From assembly GCA_007123785.1 (NCBI GenBank), contig SLGL01000258.1, positions 1 to 21,658 on the forward strand: 21,658 bases of DNA, given 5' to 3'. Under the pieces are notes generated by a model. The model did not search any database, was not told the DNA's origin, and saw nothing but the letters and a program-made list of their open reading frames with translations. A program made the translations under genes and the position numbers. Below are positions 9,201-14,963 of the stretch, piece after piece. Each line of letters opens with the position of its first letter. Position 1 is the first letter of the stretch. Origin of the DNA: Balneolaceae bacterium (GTDB lineage: Bacteria > Bacteroidota > Rhodothermia > Balneolales > Balneolaceae).

Positions 9201-10014
9201 GTTCTTTGAACCCGAAAAGCACCTCGGCAACGTCTCTCATATAGACCAATCCGGGGCCATGCGGTCCTTCGCCCATCGGCCGGGCTACTACAAGATTTTC
9301 AATTTCTGATGGTTCCCTGAATTCACCGCTCACCCGAATTAGATAACTCATCATATCCACGTCAACCGTACCGCCGGGAATGGTAAGGTTTTGTCCCTGA
9401 ATGGCGTTTACAAGCTGACCGAATCCAAGGCCGTAACCATTCAGTGATGCAAGATCTACGTTAACCTGAACTTCACGTTCCACACTTCCGATCACTTCTA
9501 CTTCACGAATACCGGAAACTGCTTCGATGGCATCTTCAAGGCGTTCTGCCACCTCTGTTAGCCGGGAGAGCGGATAATCGGCGGCCAGGTTTACGGTCAT
9601 AATCGGGAAATCGTCGAGGTCGATCTCAATGATAAAAGGTTCCTCGGCATCGGGCGGTAGTTCGGTTCTGGCCAAATCCACCCTTTCGCGAACCCGCTGA
9701 CTGGCTTCCGTCATCGGCACGTCCAGGTCAAACTCCACAACCACGCTGCTAAAACTCTCGGTAGTAGTGGAACGGATATCGGTAACCCCGTTTATTCCCT
9801 GCAGTTCTCGTTCAATGGGTTGGGTTACCAGAGATTCCATATCAGAGGGAGATATTCCCGGGTATATAGTATTGATGATAAATATCGGTATCTCAATTGA
9901 CGGATTCGATTCCTTCGGGATGGTACTGTAACTAAACGCCCCGGCAACGACCAGAATCGCCGTCAATACAATAATGGCCGTTCTGTTTTTTAAAGTAATT
10001 TCAGTTAGTTTCAT
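6235..10014 (-). CDS. RND-family efflux pump permease (AcrB/HAE1-like) with enlarged central membrane region
   Basis: This inner-membrane proton-driven exporter is the motor of a tripartite efflux system. Family features are TM1 (about 12-30), IPKESNPSIEIP, the pore-domain segment VTQPIERELQGINGV, GLLVDNSIVVVENIYRYREMG in TM4 (Asp420), EFFPETDPNR (about 751-760), and GIVCVNNIVLMDY in TM10. At 1259 residues it is about 200 longer than AcrB-type pumps. The excess lies between the two halves (about 523-745), where six hydrophobic segments precede or surround the usual TM7. TM4 has Asp-Asn where AcrB has Asp-Asp, and TM10 has Asn-Asn where AcrB has its lysine, so the proton relay differs from AcrB; such variants are known in the wider family. 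It follows the adaptor gene by 49 bases. Substrates are unknown. Confidence 0.93.
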   Translation of the reverse strand: MKLTEITLKNRTAIIVLTAILVVAGAFSYSTIPKESNPSIEIPIFIINTIYPGISPSDMESLVTQPIERELQGINGVTDIRSTTTESFSSVVVEFDLDVPMTEASQRVRERVDLARTELPPDAEEPFIIEIDLDDFPIMTVNLAADYPLSRLTEVAERLEDAIEAVSGIREVEVIGSVEREVQVNVDLASLNGYGLGFGQLVNAIQGQNLTIPGGTVDVDMMSYLIRVSGEFREPSEIENLVVARPMGEGPHGPGLVYMRDVAEVLFGFKERESYARLRAYKVEENGQKVDLPDDQIQDNQVISLNIKKRPGVNILDTAAEVMEVVENFAMPPGTSVLITGDVSEDVTKLISDLENSIISGMLFVILVLVFFLGVRNALLVGTAVPLSILVGFIVLITLGHSVNFIILFSLIIALGLLVDNSIVVVENIYRYREMGYERFEAAKLATDEVGYALIAATSTLLAAFIPMTFWPGIIGQFMGYLPMTLIIVLLCSLFVALVLYPVLTAYVVKLEDEKSQPRSNFVKGLGLGIAIFLAVAIGMANLTTLFVTILTILFFFFSYRYVIKPLSQIFTNRTLPRILQYYKVMLRSFLKRDYRPKNALLRNTLALGSLALALVLTIFGGIISMFSPASGIIFGIAGIVGLIGFIMVLVHFLETMFRGGKVSVIAGLVLGIFNAVVLFLISFREPVSPDVWIVLLFIPALLVILGALGLFRKKDTPLILTDNRALLLNSVMGSLFAIFAMFSLAPTGVEFFPETDPNRIVVELEGPIGMNVHAGNEIAKNVQQRIYDLIERDPNVRSNIESIQTNVGVSGDPFFGGGGQSPELSRLTINLVDFGDRIEPSAMTMTKLREVVRDIPDLMIKIDGEQVGPPTGAPVNIEVSGEDFDEIVRITQDITQILVEASASQRVPGLVDVRNNVSGGLPEYRILVDYESASRFGLSMSDIAQTIRIANNGLEASKWRDGEDEYDIVVRLRPEDRQNLESLRNLNIRTQTGTSVPLVSVASFEEGSGLGSITRLNLQRTATVEGEAAPGFSGPEVLMDVQELLAEYEQNLPPGYTMKYTGESEEQDEAFGFLTTALLVGFALIFLVMLAKFNNIVAPFIIMTAVGLSLLGVLLGLILTRTAFGLMTFIGIISLAGIVCVNNIVLMDYVKQLTEKGLQKKNAIIEAGLIRFRPVILTALTTILGLVPLTFGINIDFVELFISFDPKFQLGSENTAFWGPMGIAIISGLTFATFLTLVVVPVLYSTFDSVSQRLSRLK

Positions 10015-10063
10015 AAAAAGTGCCTATTCAAAATGTTCAAACTCTTTTGATGGGATCTGTTTT

Positions 10064-11176
10064 TCAGAAAGAGACAACAGGGCGTTCGGCTTCTCTGAGG
10101 CGTTCGGCTCGCTCAAGATTGGTTTCGGTTTGTATGATATTCAGTTCATCCCCCGAGCTGAGAGTTCTCATCCCCGAAACTACAATTTCGTCTCCCTCTT
10201 CAAGGCCGTCAATTATCTGGATCAGCGGACCGGTTGCGAGGCCGGTTCGTACTTCGACCAGCTCAGCGTATTTAATACCGTTCTCCTCTCTTGCTCGAAA
10301 TACCGAGATTCCCTCTTCATCTCTCAGAACCGCAGTTCTCGGGATGATGATGACACCGTCCAGAGTGGTTCGTTTAACCTGAAGTTCCACAACCATATCG
10401 GGTTTGATCCGATTCCCCGGATTATCCAATTCGATCTCTACGGTGTAGGTTCGGGTGTCGGGGTCAATCACATTTCCGGCATAGGTGATCCGGCTTGTAC
10501 GTGATTCACCTCCTGCAGAGCGAAAATTAATAACAGCTTCTGAGCCTTCTTCAATTTCTCCGGAGTATCGTTCCGGAATACCGGCCAAAACACGCACTCT
10601 GTCGGTGTTTACAAGCCGTACTACCGGCTGACCGGGATTGATAAGTTCGCCGATACGAACCATTCGCTCTTCAACCCGCCCGTTAAATGGTGCCTGCACA
10701 TTGGAGTCGAGAAGTTGTTTTTCTGCCTGGTCGAGTTGAGCTTTGGCCTGATCTCGCTGAGAACGGGCACTTCTGAAGTCCTGTGTGCTGATGATCGAAT
10801 CGGCGTAAAGTGCTTCAAGACGGTTATAGGTGTCTTCAGCAAGTTCGAAACCTGTTTTGGCCGCTTCATACTGTGCGCGGATTACACGGTCGTCGAGACG
10901 GGCAATGATATCGCCCCGGTTTACACGCTGGCCGCGATCGCTGATGGAGAGAATTCGTCCGGATGCTTCTGAAGATATGGTGGCATCTTCAAGAGCTTCC
11001 ATCGTTCCTGTAAGGCGTATGTAATCTTCAAACTCCCCGATTTCAATGGTTACGGTTTCAACCGGCATTACCCGCACCCCGTTGTTGTTTTCTGCGGTCT
11101 CTTCGTCCCCGTTACAAGCTGCGGTAAAAGCAACCAGTAATATGACGATTCCGATATTTATACCTTTTTTTAACAT
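10064..11176 (-). CDS. RND efflux periplasmic adaptor (membrane fusion protein), lipoprotein
   Basis: The adaptor links the RND pump to the outer-membrane channel. From the chosen ATG it is 370 residues: a lipoprotein signal MLKKGINIGIVILLVAFTAAC (Cys21), a barrel-sandwich/lipoyl half (EASGRILSISDRGQRVNRGD), an alpha-helical hairpin rich in Ala/Gln/Glu (AAKTGFELAEDTYNRLEALY to AEKQLLDSNV), the second lipoyl half (QAPFNGRVEERMVRIGELI), a beta-barrel and a membrane-proximal domain ending GMRTLSSGDELNI. A longer reading from 11266 is open, but it would add 30 non-signal residues and overlap the upstream TolC-like gene by 65 bases; the internal ATG restores a clean lipobox and leaves a 25-base gap. 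Third gene of the efflux operon. Confidence 0.9.
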   Translation of the reverse strand: MLKKGINIGIVILLVAFTAACNGDEETAENNNGVRVMPVETVTIEIGEFEDYIRLTGTMEALEDATISSEASGRILSISDRGQRVNRGDIIARLDDRVIRAQYEAAKTGFELAEDTYNRLEALYADSIISTQDFRSARSQRDQAKAQLDQAEKQLLDSNVQAPFNGRVEERMVRIGELINPGQPVVRLVNTDRVRVLAGIPERYSGEIEEGSEAVINFRSAGGESRTSRITYAGNVIDPDTRTYTVEIELDNPGNRIKPDMVVELQVKRTTLDGVIIIPRTAVLRDEEGISVFRAREENGIKYAELVEVRTGLATGPLIQIIDGLEEGDEIVVSGMRTLSSGDELNIIQTETNLERAERLREAERPVVSF

Positions 11177-11201
11177 GGTTTCGATAATTTTTTTGTTCTG
11201 T

Positions 11202-12788
11202 TTAATCTTGAATAATGGGCTTTCCAATGGCTTTTTCGTATTCACTGAGGGCAACCAGGTAGTCATATACAGCAGACAGATAGTTCAGTCTGCTTTGATC
11301 AAGGAGGGAAGAGGCTTGTCGTTCCTGCAGCGGCGTTCCTACTCCCTCTTGCAGTCGCCTTGATGCAAACTGGTAGTTTAGTTCGGCCTGCTCTATATTT
11401 CTTTCCTGGCTCTGGATACGTTTAAGGGCAGTTTCGAGATTGCGTACTGCCTGTTCAATTTCCAGGTAGACGGCATTATTATGGAACTCTTTATCAATTT
11501 CTGCCTGTCTGATGGAGATATTGTTTTGCTCTACTCTCATACGGTTCTGGAAGCCGTTGAACAGAGTCCAGTTGAAGCGGAGACCCACAGCTACGGCCGG
11601 ATTCCAATAAGATTGATCAAAAAACCTGCGGGATTCTGTCTGGAATGAAAAATCTTCGCCTTCAACCGGCCTGACCATCGTTCGGTTGGAGGGAACCTGG
11701 CCAATATAGGCGGCATTGGCAAACGCATTCACGGAAGGTAAAAATGATGAGCGTGTAATGTCTCGTTCTACTTTCAGCAGATCGATCATTCCTTCTGTCT
11801 GGCTGACGTCCGGACGCTGCTGAATGGCGAGTTCGTAGGCAAGTTCAGTGTCGAACAGTTCCGGTTCCAGCGACTCCTCATAGACAAGTGAACCTCTCAG
11901 ATTGACTTTTGTTCTTGTAGGAATGCCTAATTGCAGCGCCAGGTTTTTTACCGCCAGTTCAGTCTGATTTTCAACTTCAATCAGGTTGGTTTCGAGGTTA
12001 ACCAGTTCTACTTCGGCGCTTATCCGGTCGTACTTCGACAGTATACCTGCTGCAACCGATTTTTTAGTTTCCTCTACGGTTATTTCAAGGCGCTCCACAC
12101 TTGCTTTAAGTACTTCAAGCTGTTCTTTGGCAAGCAGTGCTGTGTAGAATGAACTTTTAATCTGGTCAACAACTTGCTGGCGTTCAAGTTCCATCTGGTA
12201 TTCATTCAGTTCCCGCACCTGTCTTGCGCCCCTGATGGCTGCAAATGCTGCGCCGTTATATAGGGTCTGGGAAACCGAAAGCCCGAATTCAAACTGGTTT
12301 TCAACTGCGAAAGGATTGGTGCCGTCCATGCCGGGCGGTGTGATACCAGCATCACGGTAGCCTTGCTCCTGTCGATCGATAAACTCATCAAACGGGATAG
12401 GGTTGGTGTCAGGGTCGTTGTCTGTGCGGGCACTTTCGTTATATGCGAGCCAGTCCAGTGCTCCCAAAGTTTCAAAAATTCCCCCCGCATCGGAACCGGC
12501 AAACGGGTTTGGGGTTCTGAGGTTACGGGTATAAGACCCTGAACTGTTTACCTGGGGATAAACGGATCCCCACGCTTCCCTTATTTGCGCTTCTGCATAT
12601 TCTACGTCGAGCAGGCCTTTACGGATCATATAGTTGTTGATGAGTGCGATCTGAATCGCTTCGTCCAGCGTAATGGTAATCTCATCCCCGTTAAAATCTT
12701 CAAAATCTGTCTGCTGCGAGAAACCGGGCTTTGCAGGCAGGGTTAGTATGATCAGTAAAAGCAGTGTTAAAGTTGCCTTTATTTTCAT
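11202..12788 (-). CDS. TolC-family outer-membrane efflux channel
   Basis: This 528-residue protein should form the trimeric outer-membrane duct of the efflux complex. It has a Sec signal peptide (about 1-25, ending PGFSQ), then two outer-membrane-efflux-protein repeats. The first carries ITLDEAIQIALINNYMIRKG, then a low-complexity surface-loop region rich in Asp/Pro/Gly (about residues 90-170), FGLSVSQTLYNGAAF, and a long coiled-coil region (VVDQIKSSFYTALLAKEQLEVLKASVERLEI). The second repeat runs from ELAIQQRPDVSQTEGMIDLL to the end, with LRFNWTLFNGFQNR and LNYLSAVYDYLVALSEYEKAIG typical of the family. The preceding tetR stop is 73 bases upstream; the adaptor follows by 25 bases. The channel gene comes first, then adaptor, then pump, a common order in Bacteroidota. 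Confidence 0.92.
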   Translation of the reverse strand: MKIKATLTLLLLIILTLPAKPGFSQQTDFEDFNGDEITITLDEAIQIALINNYMIRKGLLDVEYAEAQIREAWGSVYPQVNSSGSYTRNLRTPNPFAGSDAGGIFETLGALDWLAYNESARTDNDPDTNPIPFDEFIDRQEQGYRDAGITPPGMDGTNPFAVENQFEFGLSVSQTLYNGAAFAAIRGARQVRELNEYQMELERQQVVDQIKSSFYTALLAKEQLEVLKASVERLEITVEETKKSVAAGILSKYDRISAEVELVNLETNLIEVENQTELAVKNLALQLGIPTRTKVNLRGSLVYEESLEPELFDTELAYELAIQQRPDVSQTEGMIDLLKVERDITRSSFLPSVNAFANAAYIGQVPSNRTMVRPVEGEDFSFQTESRRFFDQSYWNPAVAVGLRFNWTLFNGFQNRMRVEQNNISIRQAEIDKEFHNNAVYLEIEQAVRNLETALKRIQSQERNIEQAELNYQFASRRLQEGVGTPLQERQASSLLDQSRLNYLSAVYDYLVALSEYEKAIGKPIIQD

Positions 12789-12824
12789 TGGTAAAAGATC
12801 TGACTCTTATTTTTAATTTTGACA

Positions 12825-12847
12825 AAACAGTTCCATAGTACGAACTG
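12825..12847 (-). other. Hairpin in the tetR-tolC gap, possible weak terminator or attenuator
   Basis: CAGTTC at 12828-12833 pairs with GAACTG at 12842-12847 across an 8-base loop. On the minus strand the stem is followed by TTTTGTC. It could reduce read-through from tetR into the efflux genes, but six base pairs and a short T-run make this weak. Confidence 0.3.
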
Positions 12848-12861
12848 ATTTTGGGTTTGTT

Positions 12862-13530
12862 TCAATTATTTTTTGACTGCTGGTCATTTGCCATTCCTGT
12901 TCCAATCAGTTCAATAAAATTACTGACGAGCGATTGCAGGCTGAAGTTGACATCATCAAGAATTTTCATGTGATGTTTTTTCTGCTTGTGAAATGCCATG
13001 TGTATAACTCCTCTTGAGGCCCCCCATATTACAATTCCGAGCTCATGCGGGTCATACTTATTATTAATGGAACCGTCTTGCATGCCAATTTGCAGGGCTC
13101 TCACAATATAGGTCATAGCCTCCCTGGCACTCTCTTCGCAACGTTGTGCGAGTTCACTCTGGGCAAGATCATCATCATTGATTAAGCTTTCATAATAGTT
13201 GAAAACTGTAAAATAAACAGGGTTTTCCTGGACAAATTTCAGGTAAGTTCGACCCAGTTCTTCAATCAGTTTTAATCCGGGCAGTTCTTTGAGAAGAGCC
13301 TTGCCAAATGCGTGGTTCAGAAGCCTGGAGCCTCTTTCAGAAATCGCAAGATAGATCGATTTTTTGCTTTTAAAGTGCAGGTAAAGGGTGCCTTTGCCTA
13401 CTTCAGCTTCTGTTGCGATTGTATCCATGGTTATATTGTCGATTCCAAGCCTGTCAATCAGGTTTTCTGTGGCGTCGATGATTAATTCCCTGCGGGCAAT
13501 CCGCTCTCGTTCTTTCCGGGTGAGTTTCAT
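12862..13530 (-). CDS. TetR/AcrR-family transcriptional repressor of the efflux operon
   Basis: The 222-residue protein has a TetR N-terminal DNA-binding domain: ARRELIIDATENLIDRLG, then the helix-turn-helix ITMDTIATEAEVGKGTLYLHFKSKKSIYLAI (residues about 33-63). The remaining helical C-terminus is the variable ligand-binding/dimerisation part and ends in a polar tail. It is the first gene of a co-directional block with tolC-like, adaptor and RND genes, the usual arrangement for a local efflux repressor. Its own promoter region carries a 13-bp perfect inverted repeat and operator-like 13-mers, one copy of which recurs inside its last codons, upstream of the tolC-like gene. Autorepression and repression of the pump are therefore likely; the inducing ligand is unknown. 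Confidence 0.9.
   Translation of the reverse strand: MKLTRKERERIARRELIIDATENLIDRLGIDNITMDTIATEAEVGKGTLYLHFKSKKSIYLAISERGSRLLNHAFGKALLKELPGLKLIEELGRTYLKFVQENPVYFTVFNYYESLINDDDLAQSELAQRCEESAREAMTYIVRALQIGMQDGSINNKYDPHELGIVIWGASRGVIHMAFHKQKKHHMKILDDVNFSLQSLVSNFIELIGTGMANDQQSKNN
12874..12886 (-). promoter_or_regulatory. Operator-like 13-mer inside the 3' end of tetR, upstream of the tolC-like gene
   Basis: TGACCAGCAGTCA (minus strand) matches the 13-mer in the tetR promoter (TGACCGACAGTCA) at 11 of 13 positions, with TGACC and CAGTCA intact. It lies 86-98 bases upstream of the tolC-like start codon and overlaps the codons for the TetR tail (NDQQS). It may let TetR act on a second promoter for the pump genes. 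Confidence 0.5.
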
Positions 13531-13532
13531 TT

Positions 13533-13577
13533 ATAGTTTTGACTGTCGGTCATTAATTGAATATCAGTCAAAACTAT
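13533..13577. promoter_or_regulatory. TetR operator region: 13-bp perfect inverted repeat with two operator-like 13-mers
   Basis: ATAGTTTTGACTG (13533-13545) and its exact reverse complement CAGTCAAAACTAT (13565-13577) flank a 19-base spacer directly upstream of the tetR ATG. Nested inside is TGACTGTCGGTCA (13540-13552), itself nearly symmetrical, and a related TGAATATCAGTCA (13558-13570) that agrees at 10 of 13 positions, starting 18 bases away. This fits cooperative or paired binding of the adjacent TetR product at its own promoter. On the minus strand the right arm also contains TTGACT, a possible -35 element. Confidence 0.65.
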
Positions 13578-13678
13578 CACTTTTTTTAATTCGTTCCTAC
13601 AAAATTATTTTAAATGAACCCGAATTAAACAGTTGAAGGCTGCCTTCGTAATCTGTTACTTCTGATAGCTAATTCTAA

Positions 13679-13919
13679 GGTTTAGCCCGGATATCTCACA
13701 GATAATAATATGATAGGATAGTAAGGACTTGATGTATATACTCTTAAATTCCATTTTATGATGTTTTAAATATGACAGTCTGTTTTTTCGTCGAAATTTC
13801 CCCCTCAGCTGCGTTGAATATAAAATGACGTGCTCAACGTACTCAGTTACGTCTCCGCTGTCATTTTATATTCGCCTTGCTGAGAAAAAAATTTCTTGGT
13901 GAGATTTCCGGGTTAGTCC
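13679..13919. mobile_element. Non-coding MITE/REP-like element with imperfect terminal inverted repeats
   Basis: The 504-base gap between tetR and the 69-residue protein gene holds no convincing gene. Its core is bounded by GGTTTAGCCCGGATATCTCA(C) at 13679-13699 and a reverse-complement copy at 13899-13919 agreeing at 17 of 21 positions. The right half contains a long nested palindrome (13793-13895). Size (241 bases), terminal inverted repeats and lack of coding capacity suggest a non-autonomous transposable or palindromic dispersed repeat. I see no clear target-site duplication, so the exact ends are uncertain. Confidence 0.5.
13793..13895. repeat. Long nested inverted repeat (hairpin-forming)
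   Basis: A perfect 14-bp pair, GAATATAAAATGAC (13816-13829) and GTCATTTTATATTC (13860-13873), is extended outward by CTCAGC/GCTGAG (13804-13809 and 13879-13884) and GAAATTT/AAATTTC (13793-13799 and 13889-13895). The 30-base loop contains a second small stem, ACGTA/TACGT (13837-13841 and 13848-13852). Transcribed or single-stranded DNA could form a cruciform-like structure; the pattern of matched arms with small internal differences is typical of dispersed palindromic repeats. Confidence 0.75.
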
Positions 13920-13936
13920 GAAATGAATGTAAAGCT

Positions 13937-14001
13937 AAAGACGGATTGCTAGATTGTATTCAGTATTCAGAGTTGTGTAATATTTTTGGCAATCCGCCTT
14001 T
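13937..14001. repeat. 13-bp near-perfect inverted repeat downstream of the PadR operon
   Basis: AAAGACGGATTGC (13937-13949) and GCAATCCGCCTTT (13989-14001) pair at 12 of 13 positions with a G-T in the remaining one; the loop is 39 bases. It lies about 35 bases beyond the stop codon of the 69-residue protein on the minus strand and might act as a transcript-end structure. No good U-tract follows, so terminator function is unproven. Confidence 0.4.
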
Positions 14002-14034
14002 TGAGAGAAACAATTCTCAGGATGATAAACTGTT

Positions 14035-14244
14035 TCAGGAATTTTTCAGCTTTGCATTTAATGCGACGATCTCCTCCCTGAGCTGTTTGCATTCATTTTG
14101 CAAAACCTCCAGCTTTTCTGAAAATTCCAGTCCGCCTGAATCTTTTTCCACAGCTGTTTTTCCTATGGAAAAAACCTGCCATGCAATCACAGAGCAGAGA
14201 ATTCCAAGCATTATGATCAGGGTAATAATGATATATTCACTCAT
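14035..14244 (-). CDS. Small single-span membrane protein with coiled-coil tail (69 aa)
   Basis: I do not recognise a named family. Residues 4-25 (YIIITLIIMLGILCSVIAWQVF) form one membrane span at the N-terminus, and residues about 40-68 form an amphipathic heptad-like coiled coil (FSEKLEVLQNECKQLREEIV), so the protein probably sits in the inner membrane with a helical tail that may oligomerise. It has a good ribosome-binding site (GGAAG seven bases before the ATG), which is notable in this window. It starts 18 bases after the PadR stop codon and is presumably co-transcribed. Layout recalls small envelope proteins co-expressed with PadR regulators, such as phage-shock-type PspB/PspC partners, but no sequence motif proves this. 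Confidence 0.65.
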   Translation of the reverse strand: MSEYIIITLIIMLGILCSVIAWQVFSIGKTAVEKDSGGLEFSEKLEVLQNECKQLREEIVALNAKLKNS

Positions 14245-14262
14245 AATTTACTTCCGTTTTGT

Positions 14263-14880
14263 TTAAGGTTTATTTTTGAATTGTTCGAGAATTGAGTTTA
14301 GCCAGGCCTCATCCCAATAAATAGTACCCTCATTCAGGTCATCAAGAAGTGCCCGGACCCATTTGATTTCGGATTGAAGCTTTGCGAGAATAAATTCCAT
14401 TTCAAGCAGAAATAATCTTGGGATTTTATCCTGCACCGGGGTGATCTGCTTCTCAATCCGGATTTTTTCAGCATCCAGCTTTTCAAGCCGTTTTCCAAGC
14501 AGGGTTATTACTTCTTCCACACTAAGCATCGGCAGATATGCGAGTGCTACCGGGAATTCGGGGAATTCATCAGCGGGTTCAGCAAGCATCTGCCTCATCC
14601 ATGAGAGGGCGGTTTCCCTGCCGCGGCCGGTTAACTGGTAGAGGGTCTGTTCAGGACGATTATCCTCCTTTCGGGTCTCTTTTTTGGAAATCAGTTCATC
14701 CCTCACAAGCCGGTCGATTGTCTGGTATAGGGTATTCCGATACCTGACATTTACAACTTCGTCTTTTGAACGCTCTTTAATGAGCTGCCACATCCTGTAT
14801 GGATGCATCGGTTCTTCAAATAACAGCGCCAGTACAGCCAGCGCCACGGGTGATTTTTTAGCTTTATTTCTCATGGTCAT
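14263..14880 (-). CDS. PadR-family transcriptional regulator
   Basis: From the ATG at 14880 the protein is 205 residues. The N-terminal winged helix-turn-helix is the PadR domain: SPVALAVLALLFEEPMHPYRMWQLIKER, then YQTIDRLVRDELISKKETR and TLYQLTGRGRETALSWM. The C-terminal half (about 95-200) is a helical Vir-type domain with a long coiled coil (LEKLDAEKIRIEKQITPVQDK) for dimerisation. Reading continues upstream to 14943, but that would place a 21-bp palindrome inside the coding region and add residues not typical of the family; an ATG two codons later (14874) is an alternative. It is divergent from an EamA transporter and followed by the 69-residue membrane protein. PadR proteins usually repress their own and adjacent genes in response to small molecules. 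Confidence 0.88.
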   Translation of the reverse strand: MTMRNKAKKSPVALAVLALLFEEPMHPYRMWQLIKERSKDEVVNVRYRNTLYQTIDRLVRDELISKKETRKEDNRPEQTLYQLTGRGRETALSWMRQMLAEPADEFPEFPVALAYLPMLSVEEVITLLGKRLEKLDAEKIRIEKQITPVQDKIPRLFLLEMEFILAKLQSEIKWVRALLDDLNEGTIYWDEAWLNSILEQFKNKP

Positions 14881-14886
14881 AAATAT

Positions 14887-14907
14887 AATAGTTATAATAT
14901 TACTATT
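14887..14907. promoter_or_regulatory. 21-bp palindrome between padR and EamA, probable PadR operator
   Basis: AATAGT and ACTATT at the ends enclose TATAATATT; nine of ten positions pair around a central base. It sits 7 bases upstream of the padR start and 56 bases upstream of the divergent EamA start, and includes TATAAT on the plus strand, so binding could block both promoters. The AT-rich sequence makes chance symmetry somewhat more likely. Confidence 0.55.
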
Positions 14908-14963
14908 GCAACTTTTTTTATCCCAATTTCTGCATATATTCAACGCTTCACCGAAACTGAATC

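Noticed and set aside
11177..11266. Longer N-terminus for the efflux adaptor from the ATG at 11266
   Set aside because: It would overlap the tolC-like gene by 65 bases and put 30 polar residues before the lipoprotein signal.
13877..14266. Plus-strand 129-residue reading frame across the tetR-padR gap
   Set aside because: It starts inside the palindromic element, lies antisense to the 69-residue gene that has a good ribosome-binding site, and shows no family features; Phe/Ser/Cys-rich composition fits an antisense shadow.
14881..14943. Longer N-terminus for the PadR regulator from the ATG at 14943
   Set aside because: It would place the 21-bp palindrome in coding sequence and add residues not seen in the family, which starts just before the KKSPVALAVL region.
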